A stretch of 31,354 bases of DNA, from the NCBI GenBank assembly GCA_964560855.1, contig CAZLLU010000007.1, positions 1 to 31,354 of the forward strand. Direction: 5' to 3'. Numbering within the stretch: the first letter of the stretch is position 1; each line of letters starts with the position of its first letter. The notes under the pieces are model-generated. The model was not told where the DNA came from. It ran no database searches and saw nothing but the letters and a program-made list of their open reading frames with translations. The translations under genes and the position numbers were made by a program. The DNA is from CAJBLF01 sp964560855. Lineage in GTDB: Bacteria; Patescibacteriota; Gracilibacteria; Absconditabacterales; Absconditicoccaceae. This document shows positions 1-10,480 of the stretch, in pieces.

Positions 1-281
1 ACAATAGGTATAACCATTATTTTGCTCTTAGGAAAACAAATATAAGAAATAGAGGATGAATCTTGATTTTTGTGTGTAAAAATCAATTTCATTAATGATG
101 TTATTTCCTGATATATAAAGTACTCTAGGCCCTACATTAATTATCCCACGAAAAACAAATAAACTAATAAAATTTTTCAAAAATATTTCTGCTAATAGCT
201 TATGTGCGACCCCGCACTACTACTGTGCAGGCACTATATTGCGTATAATGTGCCAAAATGGGTAGTTTTGAGGTTTTGGTT
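1..281. other. intergenic/left edge, small hairpins
   Basis: No gene is supported here. Plus frame 1 from the window edge reads a short hydrophobic stretch ending in TAA at 43-45 (TIGITIILLLGKQI), which could be the tail of a membrane protein that starts outside the window, but 14 residues are too few to call. There are three hairpins: 62-85 (TTGATTTTT/AAAAATCAA), 204-217 (GTGCG/CGCAC with a 4-base loop) and 230-254 (GGCAC..GTGCC). The last two lie downstream of proS on the minus strand but lack a U-tract, so they are weak terminator candidates. Confidence 0.3.
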
Positions 282-1781
282 TTAGTAACTTCTTGCGAAC
301 AAAACTCTCTTTGTACTTGGTTTACCACTGTAGATACAAACTCATTGCTCTCATTGTTCGTCGAATGGTAAACATCTTACGGTAGCAGCCGTTTCTTCTT
401 TGATCTTGTCTGCGGTTTCAACCGTACCATCCCGATGTGCCATCACGAATCCTTGCTGGATTTTTTCTTTGAATTCTTCGTACGTATCTACGATATATGT
501 ATGTTCTTCTCTGAAAGTTTGATTCTTTTTAAACAGATTATTTTGCGCTTTGTAGAGATATTGATCGATATGAACTTCGACATCTCATATATTGACTGAA
601 GCTTTTTCTCCGGATTCTCTCTTGAAGACTTCTACGACTCCGTTTGCTATATCTCTCGCTCCGACGGTGATTCTGATGGGCACACCCTTGAGCTCGTATT
701 CATTGAATTTTCGACCTGGGGATTTGTTGTTATCTTCGTCGATTTTCCATCTCAATGGAATGGAGTCTTTGAAATATTTAGATTCGAAATTGAGTTTAGT
801 GGTCTCCATCCTGTCGATGAGTGGTTGTATGTAGTCTTTGATCTGTTTTAATTCTTCTGGTGTCTTGTATATAGGAACGATAACGACGTGAAGTGGCGCT
901 AATGCTGGCGGTAAAATAAGTCCATTGTCATCGGAATGTGCCATGATGAGTCCTCAAATTAATCTCGTAGAGACTCCTCGAGAAGTTGCATATACGTATT
1001 CCAATTCATTTTTTTCGTTGGTGAATTGTACATCAAATGCTTTGGCAAAATTCTGTCCGAGGTTGTGGCTTGTTCCTGCTTGTAGTGCTTTTCCGTCTTG
1101 CATCATTGGCTCGAATGAATAGGTAGCTACTGCACCAGCGAATTTATCATGCTCCGGTTTGGTTCCGAGTCTAGGTGAAATTGCCATGAAGTTGGTACAG
1201 AAATCATTGTAGACATCGAGCATTTTTCTTGCCTCATCATCAGCATCTTGTGCGCTTGCATGAGCGGTATGTCCTTCTTGTCGTAAGAATTCTGCGCTTC
1301 TGAGAAATAGTCTTGTCCTCATCTCTCGTCTAACGACATTTGCTCGTTGGTTTATGAGTAATGGTAGATCGCGATAGGAATGAATTCGATCTTTGTAGCT
1401 ATTTCGGATGATGGTTTCTGATGTCGGTCTCACAATCAATTCTTCTTCGAGTTTCGCTTCAGGATCCACAACAATACCTTTTCCGTTTGGATCGTTCATT
1501 AGTCTATAATGTGTTACTATAGCTGCTTCTTTTGCAAAATGCTCTACGTGAGAAGCTTCCTTGTTCAAAAAGGATTTTGGGATGAATATCGGAAAATATG
1601 CGTTGACGTGCCCAGTATTTTTGAACATTCTGTCGAGGACATCCCTGATGTTTTCTCGTAATGCGTAGCCGTACGGTTTGATAACCATACATCCTCTGAC
1701 TGCAGATGTCTCTGCGAGTTCTCCTGCGAGCTGATTGTACCGTTCGCTGTAATCTTGCGATCTTGGTGTTAATTTTGCCAT
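282..1781 (-). CDS. proS: prolyl-tRNA synthetase, archaeal/eukaryotic type
   Basis: Cytoplasmic class II synthetase charging tRNA-Pro with proline. The 499-aa protein starts at MAKLTPRSQDYSERYNQ and ends in the typical short-type (ProS type 3) tail, ...CIYSGKPSTKRVLFARSY. The motif 2 region (RPTSETII, then QRANVVRREMRTRLFLRSAEFLRQEGHTAH, residues about 120-170) is present, and there is no bacterial editing INS domain, as expected for this type. At least four in-frame TGA codons (954-956, 585-587, 351-353, 342-344) must be read as Gly; the one at 954 gives GGLIMAHSDDNG, a conserved Gly in the family. I chose the ATG at 1781 over an upstream in-frame ATG at 1844 because the N-terminus then matches the family. 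The stop is TAA at 282-284. It is downstream of a separate 105-aa gene with a terminator between them, so it probably has its own promoter. Confidence 0.95.
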
Positions 1782-1850
1782 TGTCTTGATAATATGATAA
1801 AGTCTGTGTATCTTTTTTTGTATAGAAAAGAGCGTGATTATCAAGATAAA

Positions 1851-1878
1851 GAAAAACTCCCTGCTGCAGCAGAGAGTC
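1851..1878 (-). terminator. rho-independent terminator after 105-aa gene
   Basis: On the minus strand the stem ACTC-CTGCTG/CAGCAG-GAGT is followed directly by TTTTTCTTT. It lies 23 bases past the stop of the 1901-2218 gene and separates it from proS. Confidence 0.75.
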
Positions 1879-1900
1879 TTTGTGTGATATACTAAAATTT

Positions 1901-2218
1901 TTACTTCTTCTTTTTGCTGAAGAATCCTGTAACCAAAAGTATTCCAAGAATGATAAGCAACATACTGATGAATAATCGTCGTCCATTCTTTAATAGAATA
2001 GATAATCCTCGAACAAGTGCTATGATACCAAGTACCATAAAGATTTTTTCTTCAGTGTTTGATCTCTCTCGTCGTGTTCCGATTTTGCTTCCGATAACTT
2101 TTCCTTCTTCGGTGAACACTTTAGCTTCTTTTTCTACGTTTTTTGCAAATGTTTTTGCTTTAGCTTCCATGGTTACTTTTTTTGCTGGAGCTTTCTTGGC
2201 AGGTTTTTTTGTTGGCAT
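1901..2218 (-). CDS. Lys/Ala-rich small membrane protein
   Basis: I do not recognise a family. The 105-aa protein has three parts: a histone-H1-like basic head (MPTKKPAKKAPAKK, residues 1-14), a charged helix to about residue 55, and two hydrophobic segments (about 58-76 and 85-101), ending in SKKKK. The topology would be a small inner-membrane protein with a basic cytoplasmic head that could touch nucleic acid or acidic partners; that role is inference only. The reading frame has no UGA codon. The stop TAA at 1901 is followed by a good terminator, which supports a real gene. The head resembles the PAKK-rich tail of the membrane protein at 26430-27053. Confidence 0.7.
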   Translation of the reverse strand: MPTKKPAKKAPAKKVTMEAKAKTFAKNVEKEAKVFTEEGKVIGSKIGTRRERSNTEEKIFMVLGIIALVRGLSILLKNGRRLFISMLLIILGILLVTGFFSKKKK

Positions 2219-2298
2219 TACGCGTATATGTAAAGGTATAAAAGGTTATTTCGAATATAGACAATGATATCTGGTTTGCAAGGGGAATATGTTATTTG

Positions 2299-2418
2299 GT
2301 GCAGAGTGTAGAATGTAGGGTATAGAGTGCAGAGTGCAGAGTGTAGGGTGTAGAGTGTAGAGTGCAGAATTAAAGACAAACTCTGAACTTTAAACTTTAA
2401 ACTCTTAACTCTTAACTC
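2299..2418. repeat. degenerate short tandem repeat, period about 7-8
   Basis: Imperfect repeats of GAGTGCA/GAGTGTA and GGGTGTA fill 2299-2370, then change to AACTTTA and AACTCTTA units up to 2418. The tract sits between the ileS stop and the 105-aa gene. No gene or terminator is visible in it. Confidence 0.8.
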
Positions 2419-2424
2419 TGATCT

Positions 2425-5400
2425 TTATAGTCTTATCTGCATTTTTGCAAGTGGTTGTTTGACCGCCATCTTGTTTTTTGATCTGATGAAGAGCCCAAGT
2501 GAAATGATTTTTCTGACTACGCCTATCTCTTCGAGTAATTGCTTGTCGATATATTTTTCTGAATAGAGTGGGAGATGCTGTAGATGGATAGATTCTCCTT
2601 CCTGTTTTCCTGCTGTTGTGAATTTTTGGAGCTCAAGATAGATATGCTCACTGATGAATGGCGCAAATGATGCACAAATCTTTAGATAGCTCTGCAATAC
2701 TTCAAAGAGGGTAGTATATGCTGACTTCTTATCCTCGTCCATGCCGGATGCTCGGAATCTCCTTCTGGATCTTCTGATAAATCGGTTGTTGAGTTTTTCG
2801 ATAAATCCTAAGATTAATTTTGCACTAGTGTCGAGGAAATATTTTTCCATCTCCTGTTCAAATTGTATTCCGAGATTGTGTAATTCTGCGAGTATCCATT
2901 TATCCAATTCATTGGCGATTTGATCCGTAGGCAATTTTACTGCTTCTAATTTGTTGATTGATGCTTTTGTATTGTAGAGATATGACCGGAGCTCATCGAA
3001 ATTCACATCATGGGAGATTATTACTATATTTCCTCCTTTTTTTGCGAGTTCTTTGTGAAGCTCTATCGTATCCATATCTTCGCCTGATCGTAATCTTTCA
3101 TCTTGTTTGATATCCACTTTTTTGTTTCTGTATATTTCTATGATGCTAGCTACTTCTTCGGCGGTCTGTATCGCTCTTGTCGCTGGACTTGTATAGATGA
3201 TATCAGGATTTATCCTAAGTATTTGCTCTATGAATTTTTTGTCTTGCATCGCTTCTCTGCCTTCTTGGGTGAGTGGACTTTCTTTATCTAAACCTTCTGC
3301 TTTTGCATGTCTCATAAAGTAGAGTGTTGTATTTTCTGTTGTCCATTTATCGACAGTTGCATATGTTTCGAAAAATTTGTATGCGTTCAATATCGAAGCG
3401 GTGAAATCCTTGTAGACTTGGTCTACTCATTTTTCGCTGAATCTTACCGGTTCTGCTCTTACTCCTGGCGAAGCAAGAAGATACAATCTGTAGGCGTCCG
3501 TTCCGTATTTTCCGAAAAGATATTCAGGATCTGGATAGTTCTTGAGTTTCTTTGACATTTTCTTGCCATCTTCTGCGAGGACAAGTCCATTGATCATTAC
3601 ATGATTGAATGAGTTCTGTTTCATTACGGCATTCCCGCAGACATGCATTCCTCTAAACCATCCTCTAGTCTGATCTAGTCCTTCCATGATGAAATCTGCG
3701 GGATAGATGAATGTTTTTGTACTTTTATCTCCTGTATATCCTACTTGTCCGAATGGCATGGATCCTGACTCGAACCGACAGTCCATAACTTCAGGGACTC
3801 TGCGATATTCTTTATTATCTTTTTTGAATCGATAGCTATCTATATACGGCTTGTGGAGATCCATTTCTGCTTTTCTGTCGTTGTCCCGATAACGAATTGC
3901 AATGTCTCCGTTTTTCGGAGCGTGTTCGTATTTTTTTGTCAGATAATCAAAATATTTGAATGTCTGATGCATGAAGACAACTGAATCTTTGTGTGTTACC
4001 GTCACAATCGTCTTGGATTTGAATTTTTCGCTTACTTCCATTACAGATTTTTTTATCCTCTTTTGTACATCATCTATACATTCACCTTCTGGCGTCAGTT
4101 TCGTGTCAGTCGGCTGTTTTGTCGTACTTCATGGTATCAATTCTTTATCCTGCCATTCTGGGATAATGACATCTGTTTGTCTGAAATCCATATATACATT
4201 ATCGTATAGTTGGAAAAGTTTCTGTTTGTTTTGATCTTTTAGATAATCTTGGATCTCCTTTTTGTCTCGTAGATCTTGATATATCTTTTGTGCTTCAAAA
4301 TATTTTTTTTCTATATTACTTACTACATCAGCTCCATAAAGCTCTGTGAGTAATGGCATGATTGTCTCCATAGTTCTATATAATGGTGAGACAAGGAATA
4401 TCGGATCATCTTTTTTGATGAGATCTTTTAGTTGTTTTGCTGTTTCGTCCGCCATCTTTTTGCCATTATCGTTAAGCTTTGTTTTACTATAACTATCATG
4501 TTTTCTGAATGGGTTATAGTCTGTCTCTGTGTGTCTCAAAAAGATATGCTTGGTTATGTTCTGTGATCAGTCTCTCGTGCCTTGATAGATTTCTTCTATT
4601 GTTCCACAGACGATGATGTCTTCAGGTTTTTCTGTGTTTTCCCAAACAGGGATAGGCGCTCACCGATATCTATTTCTTGCGAGGTTTCGATCTGGTGCAG
4701 TCTTCAAAACATCAATGAATCTCTTCTTTACGCTTTCTGGTACGAATCCTATTTTCTCTGCGTTTGGTACCGTAATGTCCGTCAATGAAGGCTCCTTGAT
4801 AAATCGGCTTGTCAATGCTTTGGAGATCAATGGCGTATCACATCTCCGGCAATGTGGATAGGAGTGTTCATATGATCTTTGTCCGATTAATTTCTTCTGA
4901 TCCTTTAATCGTTGGATGACATCTTTGTTCGTGTCATAGACCCTGATTCATTTTCGTTCAGGTACTTCATCTGTGAATTCTCCGTATTCGTTTACCGGCA
5001 AGAAGAGCCGATCTTTAGCGAATTCTCTTGGCATAAATTGTGCGACTGCGTTGAAATCGTCCATACCGAATGCTGGTGCAATATGCACGATACCAGTACC
5101 GTCCTCGGTACTGACGAATTCTCCTGGGATGATCTTGAAAAACTGGTCTTTATATTTTTTCTCTATTTTGCTGTTGTTGATGTGCTGGAATAATGGCTCA
5201 TATTTGAGTCCGATCATGCCTTCTCCCTGTACGGTCTTGATGAGGATATATTCTTCTGGATTTCTATAATAGCTCTTCAAAAGATTTTCTGCTATGACAA
5301 AATATTCCTTTACTCCTGGATCGTAGACGACAGAGTAGCGGATATGAGTTCCTATCGCCAAGAACATGTTGCTTGGTAATGTCCATGGAGTAGTTGTCCA

Positions 5401-6543
5401 TGCGAGTACGCTGAGCTTTGCGTTTGGATCTGTGTGTTTGTAGATTTTTTTCTCATAGAGATAGAGGTCGTAGAATTGGCTCATGATCTCCATATCATCG
5501 TCCACAATAGTATTTTCTATTTTCACTGCGAATCCTAATGAATTGTCTGATGGAATAGTTTCTGCTCGTACCATCTGCGGCAATTTTTCTGGTTCCATCA
5601 ATTTAGGTTCTCCTTCGATCTCGATTTCGAACATATTGAGATTGAATAATCCTCCACGAAGGATCTGTTTGATGGATCCCAATGATTTCATGGATTTCAC
5701 TTCGACGCCTAATTCTTCTGATATCTCTTTTTTTACCGTTGTTTCCAAGGAATCTCCTTTTTCTACTTTGCCTCCTGGACAGAGATATTTTTGTCCTTTG
5801 ACGCTGTAATTCATGAAAATCTTGCCGTCGCGTTTGATGATGCAGTCGACGATTTGTATGTGTCCGTCGTCAGTCATCTCATATTTGCTGAAATCGAAAT
5901 TCCGTTGGTTATTTTCTTTGTCTCGCAACAATGGAAACTTGATAGTGATTGCTGGATCTTGTTTATCTTTATATCCTTCGTTCACTTCTGCGTTGGACAG
6001 GGTAGTCGCACAGCTTGGACACATCCATTGGACATTGAATCCCTTGTATACCAAATTCTGCTTGTACATATTTTGGAATACTCGTGTGACGGATTCCATA
6101 AAATCGAGATTCATTGTATAGTAGGCATGATCCATATCTGCTCGTCTTCCAATCCGATCGACAAATTTCCTTCGTTCATCACTGGTATTGCTGACGGATT
6201 TTCTACACTCTTCGACGAAGTTTTCTATACCGATTTTATTCTCAATGTCTTTTTTCCCGTCTATTCCTAATAATTTCTCTACATATTTTTCTACTGGCAA
6301 ACCGTGACAATCCCGTCATCGATCCCTATTTACTTTGTATCCTTTCATAGTCTTGTATCTGATGATGGTGTCTTTCATAGATGAAGGGAGTCCGTGTCCA
6401 AAATGTGGTGTCCCTGAAGCAAAAGGAGGTCCGTCATACGTGATAGACTGGAATTTCTCTGATCTCTGTTCGAGGGATTTCTGGAAAATCTTGTGTTCTT
6501 TCCGGTACGCGTTGATGCTTTGATTCAATTCTTTCTGGTTCAT
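2425..6543 (-). CDS. ileS: isoleucyl-tRNA synthetase with inserted Nudix and two histidine-phosphatase domains
   Basis: Class I synthetase charging tRNA-Ile, here 1372 aa against roughly 900-1070 usual. Core signals in order: HIGH-like HFGH (47-50), CPSCATTLSNAEV zinc/CP1 region (about 175), WTTTPWTLPS (about 382), editing motif GTGIVHIAPAFGMDDF, DLHKPYID (895-902), KMSKK (995-999), then the anticodon-binding domain. Three enzyme domains interrupt it. A Nudix domain (about 228-345, box 258-280 with G-x5-D-x7-KEISEELGV) sits just before WTTTPWTLP. A phosphoglycerate-mutase-like domain (about 664-880) has RHTET at 670, YRTMET and THKDSV with His 851. A SixA-like domain (about 1073-1205) has RHAKA at 1078 and SHD with His 1178. 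All segments share one frame; six internal TGA codons (6316, 4948, 4660, 4567, 4129, 3427) read as Gly. The C-terminus stops soon after KQPLAKMQI, so the usual distal C-terminal domain is missing. Confidence 0.93.
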
Positions 6544-6609
6544 TACTCTATTGCTAAATTGTTAAAATATTGAAGTGTTTAATTGATGCTTTGTAATCGA
6601 ATAGTTACT

Positions 6610-6639
6610 ATAGTAAATCAGTTTGAGCTTTCAAGTCAA
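6610..6639 (-). promoter_or_regulatory. ileS promoter
   Basis: On the minus strand TTGACT (6634-6639) is followed after 18 bases by TACTAT (6610-6615). This puts the transcript start near 6603, about 60 bases before the ileS ATG. The intergenic region is shared with the divergent thyA. Confidence 0.6.
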
Positions 6640-6765
6640 AGGGAGCAATTTTCTGGAAATGCTGTTGCTTTTTTTTGGTATTTTGATAGCCTCTTTGAGA
6701 TAAGAAAAATTAAATCGAACAAAAAAATAATCTAAATAGTAATTTTAACAAAAAAATCGTTGCTT

Positions 6766-7626
6766 ATGAAAAACGATCACATTGATGTGCAATATGGGAA
6801 TCTCGTAAGAGAGATCCTCGATGCACCAAAAAAAGAAAACAGGACAGGCGTGGATACTTATGCTATAGCTTGTTGGTCTATCAGACATGATATGGCTGAT
6901 GGATTTCCATTGCTCACTACCAAAAAGATGGGCATGAAAAACATTGCTGCGGAGCTTGAGTGCTTCATCAAAGGTCTTCATACCAAGAAGGATTTTCATG
7001 AAAGGAAATGCCATATCTGGGATGAATGGTGCGATCCGAGAAAAGTGCCTTATGGTAATGATGAGGAAACAAAAAAGAAAATGATGGAAGAGGATGAACT
7101 TGGACGTATCTATGGTGTGCAGTGGAGAGATTGGATGGGTACCATAGATCAATTTAAAGAGGTTGTTGAAAAATTGAAAACCAATCCTTTTGACAGGCGT
7201 ATGATCGTCAATGCGTGGAATCCTTCCGAACTCAATCAGATGGCGTTACCACCTTGCCACTATTCTTGGCAAGTGATCGTCACGTTGAATCATCAGGGAG
7301 AAAAAGTTTTGAATCTGATATGGAATCAGAGATCTGTGGATACTATGCTCGGTTTGCCGTATAATATCGCAAGCTATGCATTATTGCTTTTGTTACTTGC
7401 TAAAGAGGCAAATATGATCCCTGGCATTCTGATGGGTACGCTCGGCGATGTGCATGTGTATGAAAATCACATCGAAAATGCTCAGATCCAGATTGCTCGT
7501 GAACCTAAGCCATTGCCTACACTTGAAATCACCAATTTCACTTCGATCTTCGATTGGAAATACACCGACTTTGCATTGGTCGGGTATGATCCACATCCTG
7601 CTGTAGAATATGAAATTGCTGTGTAA
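6766..7626 (+). CDS. thyA: thymidylate synthase
   Basis: Folate-dependent methylation of dUMP to dTMP in the cytoplasm. The 286-aa protein shows the N-terminal RTGVDTYAI and PLLTTKKM, the LGRIYGVQWRDW segment, the catalytic Cys in ALPPCHYSWQ (about residue 164), the RSVDTMLGLPYNIASYALLL dUMP/folate-binding stretch, and GDVHVYENH. Length and order match a standard ThyA. ATG 6766 is preferred to the in-frame TTG at 6760. The gene is divergent from ileS and followed by a strong terminator, so it is monocistronic. It contains no UGA codon although nearly every neighbour of similar length does, which may mean later acquisition or selection; this is inference. Confidence 0.95.
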   Translation: MKNDHIDVQYGNLVREILDAPKKENRTGVDTYAIACWSIRHDMADGFPLLTTKKMGMKNIAAELECFIKGLHTKKDFHERKCHIWDEWCDPRKVPYGNDEETKKKMMEEDELGRIYGVQWRDWMGTIDQFKEVVEKLKTNPFDRRMIVNAWNPSELNQMALPPCHYSWQVIVTLNHQGEKVLNLIWNQRSVDTMLGLPYNIASYALLLLLLAKEANMIPGILMGTLGDVHVYENHIENAQIQIAREPKPLPTLEITNFTSIFDWKYTDFALVGYDPHPAVEYEIAV

Positions 7627-7648
7627 TCGTAATTACAGACAGAACATA

Positions 7649-7679
7649 AGCCTTTCCGTTATTCGGAGAGGCTTTTTTT
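7649..7679 (+). terminator. rho-independent terminator of thyA
   Basis: Stem AGCCTTTCCG / CGGAGAGGCT with a short TTAT-type loop and one G-U pair, followed by a run of T. It begins about 22 bases after the thyA stop. Confidence 0.9.
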
Positions 7680-7683
7680 ACAA

Positions 7684-7732
7684 TTGCTTTTTTTTGCTAA
7701 AACGCTACATCTACTGTGCTTACTTTTTGTAT
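7684..7732 (+). promoter_or_regulatory. upstream motif shared with ackA
   Basis: TTGCTTTTTTT, then GCTAAAACGCTACATC and CTACTGT (7696-7717 is identical over 22 bases to 9017-9038), then TTACTT and TTTTTGTATA. The copy lies 33 bases before the ATP-grasp ATG. It could be a common promoter or an operator; no clear -35/-10 pair can be assigned with confidence. Confidence 0.6.
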
Positions 7733-7749
7733 ATTTATATAATTTGTAT

Positions 7750-8879
7750 ATGACTATATATGATTATTATAGCTTTTGGACTGCCCTTTCTCCTGCATAT
7801 CCTGTTTCTCAATGAACATCTAAATTGCCTATTTGTGCTGATATTATTGAAATTCCTGCTTTGCGTGTAGATGATTTGTTGTCACAAAGCAAACAAATCA
7901 TACAATCTTTATGTGATTCGTTGTCTTCTTTTGAAGAGAAAAAATACTCTTATTGCAGCAAAATTGAGAACAATATTTGAGCTCATTATTATCTCATGAT
8001 TTCACTTGAGTTCTTCGTCTGGATTGTGTTCTTGATCAATTAGGAACTCCAAAGATTTTGGAGATAAATGCTGATTATCCTGATGGATTGTTGATGCATG
8101 ATGCTACATATTCTGTATTATCATGAACATTGACAACAAAAAATCGTGATATGTATGCAAAACTTTTTTCTTCGTCTGATGTTATTTTTGTTTTGTATAA
8201 GAAATGATCGGTCTTTTTGGATGCATATCATACGGAGTATCTTGTTTTGCAGCAACTTTGATATGTGTGCTATATTTGAACAGAAGAAGATTTGGAAATC
8301 TCGTGAGGGAAGGTTACTTATCAATGACATCATATTACGGTAATCAGAAGATGTATGAAAGTGGGTAAGTTCTCTCAATGACTGCTTACTGCATTGTCAT
8401 CGACTGATGTAAAATTCGTGAATACTTTTGACTTGAGAGTACTTGGATATAAAAATTTATTGCAAACTATAGAGAGCCCTCTGATACCTAAAACGCTTCT
8501 CTTGACTCATGATTTGTTGGAGTTTGCCCGTGAACATAAAGATAATTTGATACTTAAACCTTCCAATCTTTTTGAAGGGAAATGAATTCTGATAGGTGAT
8601 CAATGTGATGATTCTTCGTGGACGTCAACTTTGGATCGTGTTTGTAATGATAATTATGTTCTTCAAGAGTTTGTAGATATGCAGAAAATGAAGGTTCGTA
8701 TGTATCAAGATGGGACTGTTATCGAAAAGGAATTGTATTTTGATATTTGTCCTCATTTTTTTGTACAACATTGACAGGTTGTTTGAGATGGTATTATTTT
8801 GATGAGATTTTCTGAAAATAGGATATTGAATGTTGCACAAGGTGGTGGTATAGGATATTTGAAATTTCTTACTGCTTAA
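7750..8879 (+). CDS. ATP-grasp protein, glutathionylspermidine-synthase-like; apparent frameshift
   Basis: Likely a carboxylate-amine ligase of the circularly permuted ATP-grasp kind. The gene starts at ATG 7750 in one frame (MTIYDYYSFWTALSPAYPVS...) and continues in the frame one base back after an A-run at 7939-7944. The second part reads TGVLRLDCVLDQLGTPKILE, INADYPDG, LILKPSNLFEGKG, YVLQEFVDMQKMKV, LYFDICPHFFV and NVAQGGGIG before TAA at 8877. The EINAD, KPSNLFEGKG and VLQEFV segments match metal- and ATP-binding parts of that fold. Without the shift, the first frame ends at TAG 8041 after 97 aa. More than ten TGA codons in the downstream frame fit Gly. Either an A is missing from the sequence, the shift is programmed, or the gene is newly broken. 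Substrate unknown. It is flanked by thyA and ackA. Confidence 0.7.
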
Positions 8880-9003
8880 TTCCTTGATTCCCTTTCATAC
8901 TTGATTTATTCCGTTTTTTTTTGATGTAGTATTTTTTCTGAAAATAGCGGGATAAAAAACGACGTTACAATTTTTTATGCGATTATTAATGTCTTATTTT
9001 ATG

Positions 9004-9058
9004 TTTGCTTTTTTTCGCTAAAACGCTACATCTACTGTATTTACTTATTTTTTGTATA
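9004..9058 (+). promoter_or_regulatory. upstream motif shared with the ATP-grasp gene
   Basis: Second copy of the motif at 7684-7732: TTGCTTTTTTT, GCTAAAACGCTACATC, CTACTGT, TTACTT, TTTTTTGTATA. It ends only a few bases before the ackA ATG at 9062, whereas the first copy is farther from its ATG, so its distance to the start is not fixed. Confidence 0.6.
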
Positions 9059-9061
9059 CTC

Positions 9062-10255
9062 ATGAAAATATTGGTTCTTAATGCATGAAGTTCTTCTTTG
9101 AAGTATCAGCTCTTTGATATGGAAAAAAACGTTGTTTTGGCGAAAGGAAATGTTGAAAAAATCTGATTACATGATTCTTTTTTGAAACATTCTTGTAATG
9201 AACTTACAGAGACTATCACTAAAGAATTAGCGACGCATACCGATGCTCTACAGCTGGTGATGGATGTCCTTGTAGCTCCTACCACTTGAGCGCTTTCGTC
9301 TTTGAATGAATTGGATGCTATCGGACATAGAGTAGTCCATGGCTGAGAGTATTTTCAACAACCTGTTATCATAGATGATGAGGTGATCAAAAAAATAGAG
9401 GAGTGCAGTGATCTTGCTCCTTTGCATAATCCAGCTAACTTACAAGCAATACTGGCATGTAAAACGCTCTTGCCTTCTATCTCTCAGGTTGCAGTCTTTG
9501 ATACTGCTTTTCATCAAACCATGGAAGAGGAATATTATCTCTATGCTTTGCCAAAAAAATATTATGATACCTATAAAATAAGAAGATATGGTTTTCATGG
9601 TATTTCTCATCAATATGTCTATGAAACCTTAGTCAAAAAATATGATTTAGCAGGTAAAGGAGCAAAAGTCATTACTTGCCATGTCGGAAATGGTGGTAGT
9701 ATCACTGCAATTGTAGATGGTAAGGTCATTGAGACTTCTATGGGAATGACTCCGCTTCAATGATTGATTATGGGTACGAGATGTGGAGATATAGATCCTG
9801 CTATCGTTACTTATCTTATGAAACATGAAAATCTTAGTTACTCAGAAATAGATACTATTCTCAACAAACAGAGTGGTTTACTTGGTATCTCTGGAGTCTC
9901 TTCTGATTTGAGAGATATAGAGGCTGGTGTCGCTCAGGGGCATGTGGATTGTGTCGTCGCTATCAATATGTATGTCAATGCTATAGTCAAATATATCGGC
10001 GCATATACAGCATTGATGTGAGGAGTAGATTATATCGTTTTGACAGCGTGAGTAGGAGAAAGATCAGATTATATTAGAGAACAATTGATGTGGAAACTTG
10101 CATGACTTGGTATTACTTTTGATGCAAAAGCAAATGCTGGATTAAAATGATCTTGTGTCATTTCTGGTCCTGGATCAACTGCAATAGTTGAAGTAATCCC
10201 AACCAATGAAGAACTTATGATAGCCAAAGAAACCTTACAACTAATTAAGAATTAA
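9062..10255 (+). CDS. ackA: acetate kinase
   Basis: Interconverts acetyl phosphate plus ADP and acetate plus ATP; in a fermentative CPR cell it would make ATP. The 397-aa protein has the ASKHA signatures: NAGSSSLKYQLF (N7), GHRVVHGGEYF, VAVFDTAFHQTM, RRYGFHGISHQYV, CHVGNGGS, MGMTPLQG, MGTRCGDIDPA and LTAGVGERSDYIRE. The Gly residues in NAGSSS, HGGEYF, PLQGLIMGTR and TAGVGE are encoded by TGA, which makes this gene one of the cleanest proofs of UGA=Gly. Start ATG 9062 gives the canonical N-terminus; the stop is TAA 10253. No pta is adjacent. Confidence 0.96.
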
Positions 10256-10420
10256 GAATTAAGAATGAAAAATTAAAAATGAAAAATGAAGGAATTGTTT
10301 TGTTATGGATTATTGTTGTGGAAGGCTTGAATTCGTATAATTAAGAATGAAAAATGAAAAGTGAAAAACGAAGGAATTGTTTTGTTATGGACTATTGTTA
10401 TGGAAGGCTTGAAATCGTGT
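10256..10420 (+). repeat. two tandem copies of an 82-bp repeat
   Basis: The core GGAATTGTTTTGTTATGG appears at 10291 and again at 10373, period 82. Each copy begins with GAATGAAAAATGA-type units and ends GGAAGGCTTGAA. The copies differ at a few bases. They belong with the related sequences at 11789-11872 and 26133-26222. Confidence 0.85.
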
Positions 10421-10480
10421 ATAGATTTTATATAAGCTTGCTTATCTATTGTACTTTTAGCTTTTTATCATATCACACCT

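Noticed and set aside
200..254. Possible tRNA
   Set aside because: Hairpins present but no cloverleaf, T-loop or CCA pattern.
1504..1986. Open frame of 160 aa overlapping proS and the 105-aa gene
   Set aside because: Different frame over two supported genes and a terminator; low-complexity, unfamiliar protein.
2299..2418. Possible CRISPR array
   Set aside because: Units are 7-8 bases and degenerate, with no spacers or cas genes.
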